From: Phyto melanocephala | Lineage: Eukaryota; Arthropoda; Insecta; Diptera; Rhinophoridae | Assembly: GCA_941918925.1 (NCBI GenBank) | Contig: OW799233.1 | Span: 31,502,421-31,566,420 of the forward strand | Direction of reading: 5' to 3' | DNA: 64,000 nt | Shown: piece by piece, positions 44,651 through 57,481 of the stretch | How the letters are laid out: every line of letters starts with the position of its first letter | How positions within the stretch are numbered: the stretch's first letter is position 1 | Position numbers and translations under genes: made by a program | The notes under the pieces: model-generated | Seen by the model: the letters and a program-made list of their open reading frames with translations, nothing else | What the model was told of the DNA's origin: nothing | Database searches by the model: none

Positions 44651-47335
44651 AAAAATTTCCGTTAAAACTATTTTCCAGCTTCATAGATAATTTAAAAAAA
44701 ATACATAATTCGATCCCGACGTTCTTCGATTTTATATATATAAAAAAAGTAGGCATGATCAATTATTCTTTCTGTAAAAACCTAAGTTAAGTTATGATAA
44801 ACATTGAAAAAATAAGCGAAATCGGTGCAGCTCTTTTTAAGTGATGTGATTAAATGGGAACGACATTTTATTTCTATAGATTTTAATATTGTTTTGTTAC
44901 AAATGAGATATTATCTTATTATAAAAGGTATTCTATATATAAACATAGGGATAACGGTACCTCTACTAAATTTTATCAATATCCCTGCGGTAGTTTTTGA
45001 CCCAATCGAACTCAGAAAAGCAGTAAGAAAGACAGAAGAAAAAAACTTAAAAGGCTGTTAAAAAATCGAAAATTTCTTTAAAAATGTATTATACATTTTA
45101 TGTTTTAGAATACGTAGCATTGTAAAGGTTGTCTTAGTTTTTGAGTTTTCCTTATCGTGGTTTTTTATATATTTTTGTTCCTTGCAGGGAAAGAGTAGGT
45201 AATATTTTCTTGTTTCCTTTTCCATTGTTTCTGCAAAAAAATGCATATAAATACATACTTCTTCACTTATACATATATATATAGTAAAGCCGATTTCAAC
45301 CAATTTTTGTGTAAAAATTTTTGTCTGAACAAAATTTCTCTAAAAGAATTTTTTGAAGCACGATTCCAGCAATTTGAAAAATTTGTTTTGAAAATGTTAT
45401 CTGCCACCTAAATTAACCGCAAGCAAGACGTATCAACTTAAGATTTTTACAATTTTACTATTCAAGCGCTATATGAAGTGGCAACTTAATTAAACTTTGT
45501 CCGGACAAAAAATAAAATTTAATCAACTCAAGCTGAGAGTTTTCCAAAGAAAGTTATTACTCTCTCATATTAAACTACATGTAAAAAACAGTCGTCCGTA
45601 CACCAAAATTTTGTTAAAACACATGGGTGAATCTATCTTTATAATTGTTGCACCCAGTAATATGTAAAAAATTCATGCTAATGGTGTTATCATTGTTTGA
45701 AGAAAATGTTCAATTTTAAAAATATTTATTAATAAAAGAAAATGTTTTTATTTTATTTCCACGCATAGAGGTATAATCATTTTTAATTACTTTTGTGGAT
45801 TAAATTATAATTCTTTTCCACTATTGCAGATGTGAACATAAATGGATATAAATGCAGGAAATAAATATTCTTTTTATTTAAAGCAAAAAAATTTTCTGTA
45901 ATCCTAAGTAAGACTAAAGTCATAACTTGCTGTATGAGAAACTATTGTACATAAGCACGATTTTTGTTACACCATAGATTTTTTTCGTCTAAACACAATT
46001 GTCAGGTTTTTTTTTTGGAAATTTGAGAATAAAAGAAAAACGTGTAAATTTTTTATGTTTTAAAGTTTTTTATCGTGACATATTTTTATTTTAAAATTTT
46101 CACATAAATAAGGGCAGATTATTTTGGTTTGCAAAAACTAAATAAAATTTGAATTACGGATTAAATTAAATTTTTAAAAATAATTGTTATTATTTTTTCT
46201 TGTTTAAAAAAAACATTTTTTTAGAAAATTGATAAGAGGTTATTTAAATGGTATTGAAACAATAAATTTATTGACTACTAAAATATCCGCTTAATTTTTT
46301 AAAACTAAAATAATTAATTTTTTTTATCTTCCTTTCAGATTAATGGAATAAACTTTAAATTTTGTCAGCTGAAATTAAAGGTATTTTTTTAGTATGTCTA
46401 TAATGTTTCATAATATTTTGTAAAATTGGTGTAGCTTTTTATGAGTTTTAAACCAAAATATTTTCTCAAAAACTAGTTTTTATACCTTGATTAAAATTAC
46501 ATTTAATAACATCTGATAACTTATGTTAAAAAAAAAACAAACAAAAAAGCGCTGAACCTTCTTTCGTAGGACTTCGTAGGCATTTTTTTAAACTCTGCTA
46601 TAAGCAGCTAAATCATGGCTTATAAAAAAGAAATTTAGAAAAAATACTACTGAATTAAATGTTTAAAACAGTACGCAAATGTACTGATTTTCACAATTTG
46701 TACTATTTTTGTACTTTTATTTTAATTGGAATCCCGTTTTATCCCGAATTAAACCTTAGCTGTTCCAATAATACACGATGAGTGAGATTTAGTAAGAAAT
46801 ATTATTCTTGAACGAAACATGCCAGAACAAGGTGGTGGTAAAATTACAACAAATGCAACAATAAAAAAACAACGACGAATTTTATTGTAAATTTACCCAT
46901 AATTCACTAAAAATGAATATACGCGTGAAAATGTGTACACAATTTCGTTGCATAGAACTTCTGGCAATGCTGGATACCGAATGAAAGTTCTTTAATTCTC
47001 GGCCACACTTTTCCTTACAGAGGCTATATTTTCAAGTGAGCGTCAATGGTCTTCTCATTAATTAGCTTTAATTTGATCTCAAGTTTTGTGAAAAAAACGC
47101 TTTACTATCATTCTATTGAGCACATAAATTTGACCAAAAACTTAACGTTATTCATTTTAATATTTTGTCACATTCTGAAAACACGTGACCTGTACTGTTG
47201 GGTTACTCGATGAAACACAATAAATTTATATTTTTAGTTTTATAACATTGCATTGTATTTATGATATTAAATAAATAGTTTTTATTCATAGATATTAATA
47301 AAGGGATAACTATTTTAATAAAAAAAATAGTTTTA
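44651..47335. other. AT-rich interval without recognisable genes
   Basis: No domain-bearing frame, TIR pair or known repeat. Short frames at 44825-45061 and 45058-45303 have no supporting motif. Confidence 0.4.
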
Positions 47336-48187
47336 TTATACCCTTCACACAGCGAAAAAGGGTATATATAGGTTTGTCATTCCGTGTGAAATTTCTACAA
47401 TTTTCATTTCCGACCCCATAAAGTATATACTTATTTCCTGAAAGCTTATGGATAGGGGAGCCGATTAAGCTCTGTCAGTCTGTCCGTGTGTATGTTGAAA
47501 TCAAGTTTTTGAGGCCCCCGACATCGCTTGGACCCGGGTGAGGTATTAAAATATCAGAAATATTCGGGAGAAGATCGGTATTGAAAATCAGAAATATCGG
47601 TACATAAAAAACTGAGATATGAGCAAAACCCCACGACCACCTCGATTTTTTTCACAAAAACAACATTACAACAACAACATACATACATACAAACGTGTAT
47701 ACTGGCTAGAGTAAACGTGACATCAAATCCCAGCGGAGCTAAAAAATTTTTTTTTTATTTTTTTTATAAATATTTTTTTTATTATTTTTTATTTAATATA
47801 CTATTTATATTTTTATTACTTTTTTAAAAATTTTTTTTTAATTTTTTTGTTTTATATTTTAATTATTTTTTATTAATTTTTTTTTTTAATTTTTTTTTTT
47901 TATTTTCTTTTATATATTATTAATATTTTTAATATTTTTTTTTTTGTTTTATATTTATTATTTACATTTTATTTTTTTTTAATTTTTTTTTATTTTTTTT
48001 TTTTTCTTTAACATACATACGTACATTTATAATTTTACATTGGGATGTTTTTATATATGTATGTTTTTTACATGTATGTACGTATTTCATATGGGTTGAA
48101 TGGTGATACAAACAATTGTTATTGCATAACTACACGTTGTGAAGGGTATATAAGATTCGGCACGGCCGAATATAGCACTTTTACTTG
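47336..48187 (+). mobile_element. HINE-A element, full length
   Basis: TTATACCCTTCACACAGCG to CTTACTTG, with hairpin TTCGGCACGGCCGAA, tRNA-like segment (ACTGGCTAGAG, CAAATCCCAGCGGAGC) and a broken T/A tract. The tRNA-like part is mutated relative to other copies. Confidence 0.85.
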
Positions 48188-48619
48188 TTTTTAATTTAAA
48201 AAATTTTTGTAAATAATAGAATGTTGACATATGGAGCTGTGAAACTAATAAAGAAAAAAGTAATCAGCTGACCTTTTAACTCCAGTTTATAGTTAATTTT
48301 CCTTGGCTCAGATATTTTTTGACGAATGAATAAATTAACAAACAAACAGCTGTATATAACAAACAGCTGTAAATAAAAACTGGTTATGTTTGCGCAAGCA
48401 ACATTTACTTTTTTTTTTGACATAAGTGTTTTTCCAAATTGTAAATCTGGCTACGCTGGCAATAACGTAAGCGAATAAAATCTGCTCTGCTTACAAAAGT
48501 CAAAGACATTTTTGATGCGTACACTCCCTGTCACCACTAGCGGGGATGGTTTGTAAATTATAATTTTGAATGAATTGTAAAATTTGTTTCTAATACTTCC
48601 CAGCAAGAAAAAACTATTA
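48188..48619. other. Spacer
   Basis: No gene or repeat recognised apart from CAAACAGCTGTA at 48344 and 48361, a short direct repeat. Confidence 0.4.
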
Positions 48620-48869
48620 ACGGAAATCACCCTTCGTTGTAAACAGATCATGCAAATGTTGCAGATTTTGCAAGTCTAGTATATATTCTATTGCAAACGT
48701 TGCTTTTGTAAGTTACCAACTGCTTTTAGTATTGGAAATAAGTGCTTGTGTGGGAAATGTAATTTTACTGTATATTGTTTTTGTGATGTTGCAAACTTTA
48801 GAATATGTACTAGACTTGCAAAATCTGCAACATTTGCATGATCTGTTTGCAACGAAGGGTGATTTCCGC
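48620..48869. mobile_element. Fold-back MITE, about 80-base arms
   Basis: The left arm ACGGAAATCACCCTTCGTTG through GATCATGCAAATGTTGCAG and GATTTTGCAAGTCTAGTA is repeated inverted at 48788-48869 with few mismatches, leaving a loop of about 90 bases. TATTA occurs directly outside both arms (48615-48619 and 48870-48874), a candidate duplication. No coding sequence. Confidence 0.75.
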
Positions 48870-49889
48870 TATTACAAAAAAGTGATTTTGCAAGGGTTCA
48901 ACTGTTGACGAAGTGATTAAATTTAGGTCAAAATACAAATGATTTTAACATCAGTATGCCGTTGGGGATCATGTGTTTACATTAATATATTAACAAACTG
49001 TACTCTATTGTATTAAGTACTTAGAACTAATGCATATTTTGTAAAAAGCATCCAATGTTCAATGAGTTGATTTTGTTTGTTTACATAAACTGTTTAAGAT
49101 ATTTTGCATGATGTTGCAATCATTTTTAAGCACATCATTTATGACGAACTATTTTGCATTAAGGCTGTCACTTAGAATGAATGCTTTTACACTATTAATT
49201 TAGAAGTCTTGAAAATTTACTTTGCACTAATTCCAATTTTTTTTTGCTGGGTTATTAAACACATGAAAATCCGACCCCTATACATAAATAACATTGTCAA
49301 ACACAGTCATTAGCTTTAACTAATTCACACCCAAACAACAAAAGCCTTGCTCTCTAATAAAAGCACGTGCTGCTGCCGTCTGTTCATTATTTTATAAAGT
49401 CATATGAATGTATTATTGTAAGTAGATCGAAAATACTATTGTCGTGGAACCCCCTATGCATATAAGTATCAATTTAATGAAAAAAAAAAAAAAATAATTG
49501 TAGTCTCATAAATTATTATTTGTATTTGTTTTGTTCTTTATTTTCTTTGCTTACAAATTTGCATATAATATATTTAAAAGCTAGTTAAGTGATAACTTTA
49601 TGTTTAAATAAAAATATTGAAAGGCGAGGGGGGTGTGCTACAGCTAAACATCGATAAATTATGATTTCTGTAAGCAAATTTAATTTGCTTCTCATTTTTA
49701 TTTAAAAACTCTCAATATTTTTTTAAGCAGTGACTAAATTAATTAAGCGAACTTCACTAAAGTGTTTTTAAATAAATTAACATTAAATCAAAAACAAGTT
49801 AAAATTAACTTTAAATTATTTTCATTTAAAATCTACTCCAAGATCTACTCGACAAATTGATAATTGACATATTGTTTAGTCTAAACAAT
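48870..49889. other. AT-rich interval without recognisable genes
   Basis: Nothing supported. The region is A/T rich with scattered homopolymers. Confidence 0.4.
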
Positions 49890-50215
49890 ACACAGCAAAA
49901 AAAAAATAAATATGAATTTCAATTACAAAATTAATACTATTAATTAAAATTTTATTTGATTGTACTCCAATCATCAAAATTAATTACTATTAATTAAATA
50001 AAAATTAGTATTTTTAATTGAAAATATATTGCGAAAAATATCAATTAAAACAGTATAAAAAATTAATTAAAATTCCTAGAATTTTTAAAAATGATTTTAA
50101 TTAATAATATCACAATTATAATTGAAATTTGGAGCCCGAAAAGAAAATAAACAAGTTTTTGTATACATATTTATTTTTAGCATATTTTTAACATACAAAA
50201 ATACAAAGCATAATA

Positions 50216-50565
50216 AAGGGTCCGCCAAATAACTTTTTTTTTTAAACCCTATAAAAAAAAAGTGTAGCTTCGGCTGTGTGGCTCGTAGCGCCGTTCTGTT
50301 GAAACCAAATGTTGCCAATATCCTCCTCTTCAATATTTTGTGAACAACAATTCGTTCAACATGGCCCGATAATGATCGACATTGACTACGGCCACTGCTT
50401 GCTAATTTTCGAAGAAAAATAGTCCAATTATCCCTCTGGACCAAAATCCGCACCAAAAAGTGACTCGTTTTGCGTGTATAGGCGTGTCAAATCAGACATG
50501 AGTTAAGTGTTACCATTCACGAAATAAGCACTAGTTGAAAAAAAAACGTGAGATGACGGACCCTT
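50216..50565 (-). mobile_element. mariner-derived MITE, 350 bp
   Basis: Ends AAGGGTCCGCCAAATAAC and, reversed, AAGGGTCCGTCATCTCACG; TA lies on both sides (50214-50215 and 50566-50567). It keeps a piece of transposase, so it is a deletion derivative of a mariner. Confidence 0.8.
50262..50470 (-). pseudogene. mariner transposase fragment
   Basis: Across two minus-strand frames the fragment reads CGFWSRGIIGLFFFEN, VDHYRAMLNELLF, and ATFGFNRTA/ERRYEPHS where a mariner has WFQQDGATSHT. The phrases fit the segment just before the second catalytic Asp. Frame is broken at least twice and both flanking thirds of the protein are gone. Confidence 0.6.
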
Positions 50566-51094
50566 TAGTACATACAACATTACACATTTAAGAACTGGTG
50601 GCATAACCAAACCTCATATTTTTAAAAGTAAAGCACCCTAGACCTAAACACAAAGAAATTTTAAGGTTAAAAAATTTTGATCGAACGACGGGAAAGTATT
50701 CAAACAATCACTTACATATTAGAATCTATCAGGATATATTGTGCTGCAAGGAATATTGTTTTCAGATTACAATAAAGTTCTAGCCTTTTATGATATTTAT
50801 TAAGACCGAAGTCTGTTTTTTAGCTACGTAAATATGAACTTCCTAAAATTTTATTTGCTAATTAACCATTATTTTAAGTATTGACCTCCCTATTTCACAT
50901 AAATGAATTCTTGATAAAAAAATAATATAAATTTTTTAATTTTATTTTGCAATATACTATTTTCAATTTCTCTAAGTGTTAATATCAATTAAAAAAATTA
51001 TTTAACTTATTTAAAAATATAATTAAAATTTAAGAATTAATCAATTACATAGTTAATTAATTAAAAAAAATTTTACTATAATTTTTCCTGTGTA

Positions 51095-51776
51095 GATAAC
51101 ATAAACCAGGAAAATATATTCGGAGATTCTAATTTTGATAAAATTTCTAAAAAATAAGGATTTTTTACTGTTATTTTTGCCAGCGAACACATTTACATAA
51201 AGTTCATGCCTCGTGTAATTTAGCTTTAATATTATTACAACTATTTAGTATGAAGACTGTGAAAAAATATAAAAATGAACGTAAACTAAAAATTCCGTGT
51301 TTTTGTTTGTTGTTCTTTACTACAAATCTAGTTAGTAAAGAAATTATGACAAAAAAATTTACAAACAAAAAACTAAAGAACTTATTTATGTAAATAGAGT
51401 AGGTGTAATTGTTTTGGTTAGTTTACTTGTATGCTAACATTGTAAGTTCGAATATTGTTCATATGTACACACATAGTATGCTTTGAAAATGAATCACAAA
51501 AATGTATTTCTTTATAAAACTAACGAAGTAAAGCCAACATCAAAAAGCTTACATTACAAATATTTACACCGATTCAAACAAACTATACCGGTGTTTTATT
51601 TACATCACTGCAATGATGAAAGTGAGAAAGTGTGAAAATTAAAACAGCACACAAAAAAACATACTATTCTTACAAATTACAAAACTTTTTTTGTAGTTCT
51701 TTTTAGCGGCAACACTTGTTATGCTGCAATTTTAAACATAAACAGTTACATACTACATGTATTAGGAGAAGCAAAA
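51095..51776. other. AT-rich interval without recognisable genes
   Basis: No gene or repeat recognised. Confidence 0.4.
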
Positions 51777-52219
51777 CAAGTAAAAGGCTATATTCGGCCG
51801 TGCCGAATCTGATAATACCCTTCACCATCATGTACATAGGCTACACATCCTAACTTAACCTATACATACATATGTATTTCATGTTATACGCCATTTTTCC
51901 TTATTACTTCCGACGCCATCCTTGATTTTGAATTTTTACGCGATTGCGTTGAATTTCAATAACGATTCATTCTTGGATATTTCCAAAAGATTGATACCAT
52001 ACACAGATCTGAGGAGCATACAGTTGCTTCTAAAAGTTGATTTCAACCAACACACGGACAGATGGGCAGACGCACAGACGGTCAGGGCTTAATCGACTCC
52101 TCTATTCATAAGCTTTCAGGAAATATACACTTTATTGGGTCGAAAATGAAAATTGTTGCAATTACAAACGGAATGACAAAGCTATATATACCCTTGTGCA
52201 CGACAGGTGAAGGGTATAA
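51777..52219 (-). mobile_element. HINE-C element, internally deleted
   Basis: Starts CAAGTAAAAGGCTATATTC, hairpin TTCGGCCGTGCCGAA, GATAATACCCTTCACC. The body jumps from GACGCCATCCTTGATT to a GAATTTCAATAACGATTC phrase and ends CACGACAGGTGAAGGGTATAA. A runs flank it on both sides. Confidence 0.8.
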
Positions 52220-52688
52220 AAAAACATATGTAAATGCTGCTATGCAAAACACATAATTAGGGCGTTAAAAAAAATTATTTTGTTTGATACAATTTTGTTT
52301 TGCAGTTTTCGGTATGTTTCCTATTTTTAAACAATTAGCAATATATCCGCTAATTTGATAGTGCTGTTCTTAGTTACTGTTTGATAAATACTCTAGATGT
52401 TCTTAAATAGTAAATTACTTTTTGTTAAAATTATGAAAACTTTTTTCTTTAATTAATTATATTTAGAAAAATTAAAAAATTACTGTGAGGACATATAGGA
52501 TAATTATTTAATTCTTTTTATTAATTAACTAAATAATTTTTGATCAATGCTTCTTAGCTTTTAAATTTTTGATTTATAAACTCAGAAAATGCTAAAACTA
52601 CTGTTAAAATAAGAAAAGTAATTTTTTTCTATGTAAATATGTTCAGAAACATAAAAATACAAAAAATACCATAAAAACGACAATAGGT

Positions 52689-53215
52689 GCCTTTGGTTTC
52701 GTCCATAACATTTTCAGTCGCACCTCTGATCAATAGTCACTAATTTAAAGAATAAAACGTAGAAAATTCTGAAAGTACCATCAAATTGGAAAAATTAACC
52801 TTTTGGTTGCCCATAACATTTTGAGACCCATCTCAGATCATAAACGTAAAAAAAAGAAACAAAACAAAAATGCGAAAACGTACCTTTTATATCGCCCAAT
52901 ATATTTTCAATCTCAACTTGGATCAATAGAACATAATTTGAAAAATCTAGATTCATAAAAATATATTTTTGAGTGCCCAATATATTTTTAATCTCAACTT
53001 GGATTAATGAACCAAAATTTCAGAAATCTAGCTACTAAGACGAAAGTACACAAGTATTATAAAAATGCGAAAAAGTACCATTTTGGTTGCCCAATATATT
53101 TTAAATTTAGATCAATAATCCTTAATTTAAAAACCTAGATTTAAAACAAAAACCACTATAAAAATGGAAAAAGTACCTTTTTGAATTTACCATACTAATT
53201 TGCAAATCCCAAGTT
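52689..53215 (+). repeat. Diverged tandem repeat, about 85-110-bp units
   Basis: A phrase like TTTGGTTGCCCAATATATTT followed by AATCTCAACTTGGATCAATA begins near 52689, 52799, 52883, 52967, 53078 and 53177, giving steps of 110, 84, 84, 111 and 99 bases. Most units close with AAAAGTACC. No coding sense. Confidence 0.65.
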
Positions 53216-54423
53216 AAAACCTATTTAAACATTTATTAACAACAAAATATTTGAATACAATTTGTGGCATTAAAATAAAAATGTTCTAAAAGGTACCAAA
53301 CTGTTTTCCCAAACTTTTCCTTTCTATCGCGTTTTAAATGTGTTTTAAATTTTACTGTATTACATGAAAAGTACCAAAAATTGGGATAATTTTAAACCCT
53401 CTTATAAGATTTAAAAAAAGTGCCGAAATACTATTAATGTTTTTTGCAGAGTAACTGTACTTGTTAAAGTTTTTTCTTTTATTTTGATGAAATGTTGGAC
53501 AAATTCTCTATTAACAAAGAGAAAAAACAGTTTCTATTAAAAGAGAATGCAGTATAAACTATTTACTTTTAAAGAGTTTTCGATAAAGCCGAACTATTTT
53601 CTAAAATTGAAAAAAAATTTGTATCCTAACTCTTGCGATTGTAAGTAAGAAAATCATTAAAAAAGGGTTTAAATGAAAATATTTGAAGTCTTAATTCGAC
53701 TTTCTCAAATATTTATATGTAAAATGTTTAAATGTTATCAAAAACTGTTTCATTGCATTTCTTGAGTGAATATCCTTAATATAATCTTAATAGTGCGGTG
53801 AATGTGAACATACGAATAATACTTGTACATATAAATAATTATTTTTAACATGATATTATACTTATATGTACATATATGTTTATATATGGTTTGATGTTTT
53901 GAAGATGAATGAATGAATAATGGATGTAATTGTTATTGCAGTTGTTGTGGTTCCTGGGATAAAATGAGAGAATATATGAACATACATAGAAATACAGTTA
54001 AGGACATATTAAAAGCACACAAAAAAAAAATATTGCTTAAATTTCCTAATTAATTGAGTTTTTAATTTGCTTTTGAATTCTAATTATAGTTTTCATTCAT
54101 TTAATTAATTTTTTTAGATGATATTAAATATTTTCAAAAAACAAAGAGATTTTTGTCAGTTGAAAAAAAATTAAAAAATTTACATTTTAATAGGTAAGTT
54201 AGTTGAATTTCTTCACTCTGCCTGATCAAGCCTTTTTACCGGTTAATATTCCATAATATATAGTTAGTTGATGCTAAAAATTATTTTTGGAAATCCGGCT
54301 TTTGATTTGGTATAGTATGTATATGTGTGTGGAACCCTATTTCTTATCTTTAAAATTATTATATAAGTAACGAAATGTAATTAGAAATATAGATTCCTTT
54401 TAATATAAATGTATATTAAGAAA
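53216..54423. other. AT-rich interval without recognisable genes
   Basis: GTACC-containing phrases continue to about 53420 as possible decayed units of the preceding array. The rest shows nothing. Confidence 0.4.
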
Positions 54424-55228
54424 TCTATATATATAAAAATCAATGTGTGTTTGTATGTTTGTTTGTGCTTTATAGACGGTCAAACGGCTGGACCGATTTC
54501 CTTGAAATTTTCACAGAATCTTTCTGTATATCTGGAAGGAGCTATAGGCTATACTTTGAAATTGTAAGTGGGCGGAGTTCCACGCCCTATTAAAGAATAA
54601 GTATTAAATATTATATATCAGGAAAGTTAATGTAGCTAGAGTCTTCAAATTAAGTATGGTAAACTTTGACATCCACACGAACATTTGGATAAAAAATGGG
54701 CGGGTTTTCAATAGTAGGCGTGGCCACATGAATTAAATACTAAATTTCGTATATTTGGAAAACGATATCGATTAGAGTACTAAAATTTTGCAAGAGCAAT
54801 TTTGACATCCAAATAAACATTTCTGGAAAAAATGGCTACATTAGAAATAGTGGGCGTGGCAGCTCTCATAACAAATGATTACTAAAATTCGTATATTCGG
54901 GAAGCGATAATAGTTAGAGTACCCAAATTTTGCACGAGAAGCTTTGACATCTATATGACTATTTTGATAAGAAATGGATGCTTTAGTAATAGTGGGCGTG
55001 GCACCTGTAATATGAATTAAATACAAAAATTCGTATAGCTGGGAAGCGATAATAGTTAGAGTTCCCAAATTTTGCAAGAGACACTTTGACGATTTGATGA
55101 TTATTTGAATAAGAAATGGTTGATTTAGTAATAGTAGGCGTGGCACTTGCAAAATAAATATATTTTTGAACTATAAAATTTTTATTTCATTACGATTGGG
55201 GTGGCGAAGTACACCGGGTATTAGCTAG
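54424..55228 (+). mobile_element. Helitron, non-autonomous, complete ends
   Basis: Begins TCTATATATATAAAAATC after an A and ends ACACCGGGTATTAGCTAG before a T. Near the 3' end GGTGGCGAAGTACACC can form a short stem. Motifs GTGGGCG/GTAGGCG with CCAC or GGCAC recur at 54568, 54714, 54850, 54992 and 55134, a period of about 140 bases, so it has two more units than the sister copy at 9397-9931. The 103-codon minus-strand frame over the array is an artefact. Confidence 0.85.
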
Positions 55229-55364
55229 TAAATAAATATAAAAAAGGAATATTTTTTTTTTTTTATTTTTTATTAAACAGGTTTAATAAATTATATTATT
55301 GATATAATAAATGTTTTAATTTTATAAATCCCAAATCTCAAATATAGACATAAATTAATTAATT

Positions 55365-55553
55365 AATTAAAATCATTTTTTAAAATTATGAAAATTTTAA
55401 TTAATTTTTGTAATACTGTTTTCAATTAAAACTATTAATTTTCATTTAGTTAATAGTATCATTTTGATGATTGGAGCAAAATTAAACAATTTTTTAATTA
55501 ATAATATTAATTTCGTAATTAAAATTCATATTTATTTTTTTCTGTGCATACTT
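55365..55553 (-). mobile_element. Family F fragment, reverse orientation
   Basis: Reversed, it reads TGCACAGAAAAAAATAAATA, then GAATTTTAATTACGAAATTA and CAATCATCAAAATGATACTA, matching the left part of the element at 49890-51094. The other end is not found. Confidence 0.5.
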
Positions 55554-56811
55554 AAGATAGTAATTTTTAATTTATTTAAATTTATAAAAAAAAATTTACC
55601 AACTTTGCAATCTCTGCTATATATGTATGTACATATGTATGTTAATTCAAAAATGCATATGTTAACAGCAAGCTTAACATGCTAAACATTTTATTTCTAA
55701 CCAGTGGTAACTAAAATAGGTTAATTTAATCCTTTGATGACTGAGACTTTTCAGTTTCCCCTTTTCGTGTGTTTGTTACGAAATATTAAAAACAAAATTT
55801 TTATTAACTGAAATTTAACTTTATTATATTATTTTCTTTGAGAATATGTAAAGACACTTGTATTCGCCTCTAAACTGGATCACTTGGAAGCCAATATTCT
55901 AAGTGATATGGGTGATATAAAGCTTGCTTTACTCTTAAGAATATGTATTAAGTCCTGGCCGTTATATTCACTTTAGTCACATGTCCGAAACATCTGTAAA
56001 CATTAATGTTTTAAAATAACCAATGATAAAAAGCAATTGGATATTAAAAACTTCTTTTAAATTAAAATGTTCTGCATCCAAGAACTCTAGAATAGAATTA
56101 CGTTTGCCACTTCAAGTAAAATTACTGACAAAGAGAAAGGGGTCAAAATAAGATCTATTGCAGAAATATTCTCCATTTATTCATTATTTCTTTATTTCTT
56201 CCAAACTGCAAAAACATAATCTTTTGTTGCAAAATGAATGAGTTTTGATATAAAATCGAAATATTAAAATAAGCTCATACGAAAAAACGTTTTCAAAATA
56301 AAATAGAATCTATCTGACGACTGCATTCTGCGACGTATTTTAAATGACAATCTTATAACGCGGAAATTCTATATGATTATTTACAGTTAAGTCAGTAAAA
56401 CTTAGGATATTTTTTTTTAAGTTCTGTTACCAGGCTGCTATTACATTACTAGCCGATTCAGTCAAACCAAAAATATCTGGAGTTACATGAAATCATTAAT
56501 TCATACAACAAACTGACAATTTTGGACACCTTTAAATACAACATTTTGAAAATAATTCAATAAATATGACCCCAAATATTTGTAGAAGTGGCCTTAAATG
56601 TAGCTTCTAAAATATACTAAATGCCAGCACGCATCCGCGTCTTCATGTCTTAAATCATATAAAACTATTGACAAAAAATTATTTTCTAATGATATTAATT
56701 TTTTGTTTGAAATTTTGAATGTAATTTCAGTAAATTATTTCAGTTGCTATAAAAAAATTCAAAAAAATTCGTTTTAGTGGCTAAAAAAAATTTAATCTAC
56801 AGCTCTACGTA
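55554..56811. other. AT-rich interval without recognisable genes
   Basis: No motif-bearing frame or repeat pair seen. Confidence 0.4.
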
Positions 56812-56920
56812 CAGGGTGGACCAAAAGTCACGATGAGATTTAAATTTTCTTGAATCTATTGTTAAAAATAATAATTTATGAATAAATAAAAAAACCCATC
56901 GTGACTTTTGGCACACCCTG
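56812..56920. mobile_element. Tiny Tc1/mariner-type MITE
   Basis: CAGGGTGGACCAAAAGTCAC and, reversed, CAGGGTGTGCCAAAAGTCAC form 24-base inverted ends of a 109-base element with TA on both sides (56810-56811 and 56921-56922). A further similar end, GCCCACCCTGTA, lies at about 56992-57003 without a clear partner. Confidence 0.75.
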
Positions 56921-57003
56921 TATGTAGTACTGTGTATTAAAAATTTTTTAAGAATTAACAGACATTTTTTTTATTTGTTTATAGTGAGTTAGCCCACCCT
57001 GTA

Positions 57004-57481
57004 CATATGTACGGTGTGTGATTTAAATATAATAATTTTGTACTAAATTTCACAAAAAAAAATTCAAAAACAAGTTGTCATTAAAAATCTTTTAGTGGTT
57101 TTTAAATGCAAAAACCTTTTTTATTTTATTGTACTACTACACTAATTACATGTAATTAAATATTATACATGTTATTTGATGAAAAGCATTTTCAACTATT
57201 AATGTTTTTGTTTTGTAATGTGAACCTTGTTATGTACTTTACCTAGATACATGCGTTAATCCGTTTTCATAAACAATAGGGAAAATGGCAAAACCAGCTT
57301 TTAAGAAAATGTTACAGCTATAATTTCAAAATACATATACTGTGGAATCTCTTAAGCGAAGATATCGAAGAGACCATTGTAATGTGTACGTACTAGGGGG
57401 TTCTCCGGTCAAGAGAGTGACAAAACATCTTTTTTCGAATTTTAAATTACTTCAGGGAGGAAAAAAGCAAACAACAAATAA
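57004..57481. other. Spacer
   Basis: No gene or repeat recognised. Confidence 0.4.

Larger units (their letters stand above)
49890..51094. mobile_element. AT-rich element with TACACAG ends (family F)
   Basis: Left end TACACAGCAAAAAAAAAATA and right end, reversed, TACACAGGAAAAATTATAG. The interior is dominated by TTAATTAA-type sequence. A second, partial copy in the opposite orientation is at 55365-55553. It is interrupted by the small mariner-derived element at 50216-50565. It encodes nothing. Confidence 0.55.

Noticed and set aside
54841..55152. 103-residue minus-strand frame
   Set aside because: Reading through the 140-base Helitron array; no domain.
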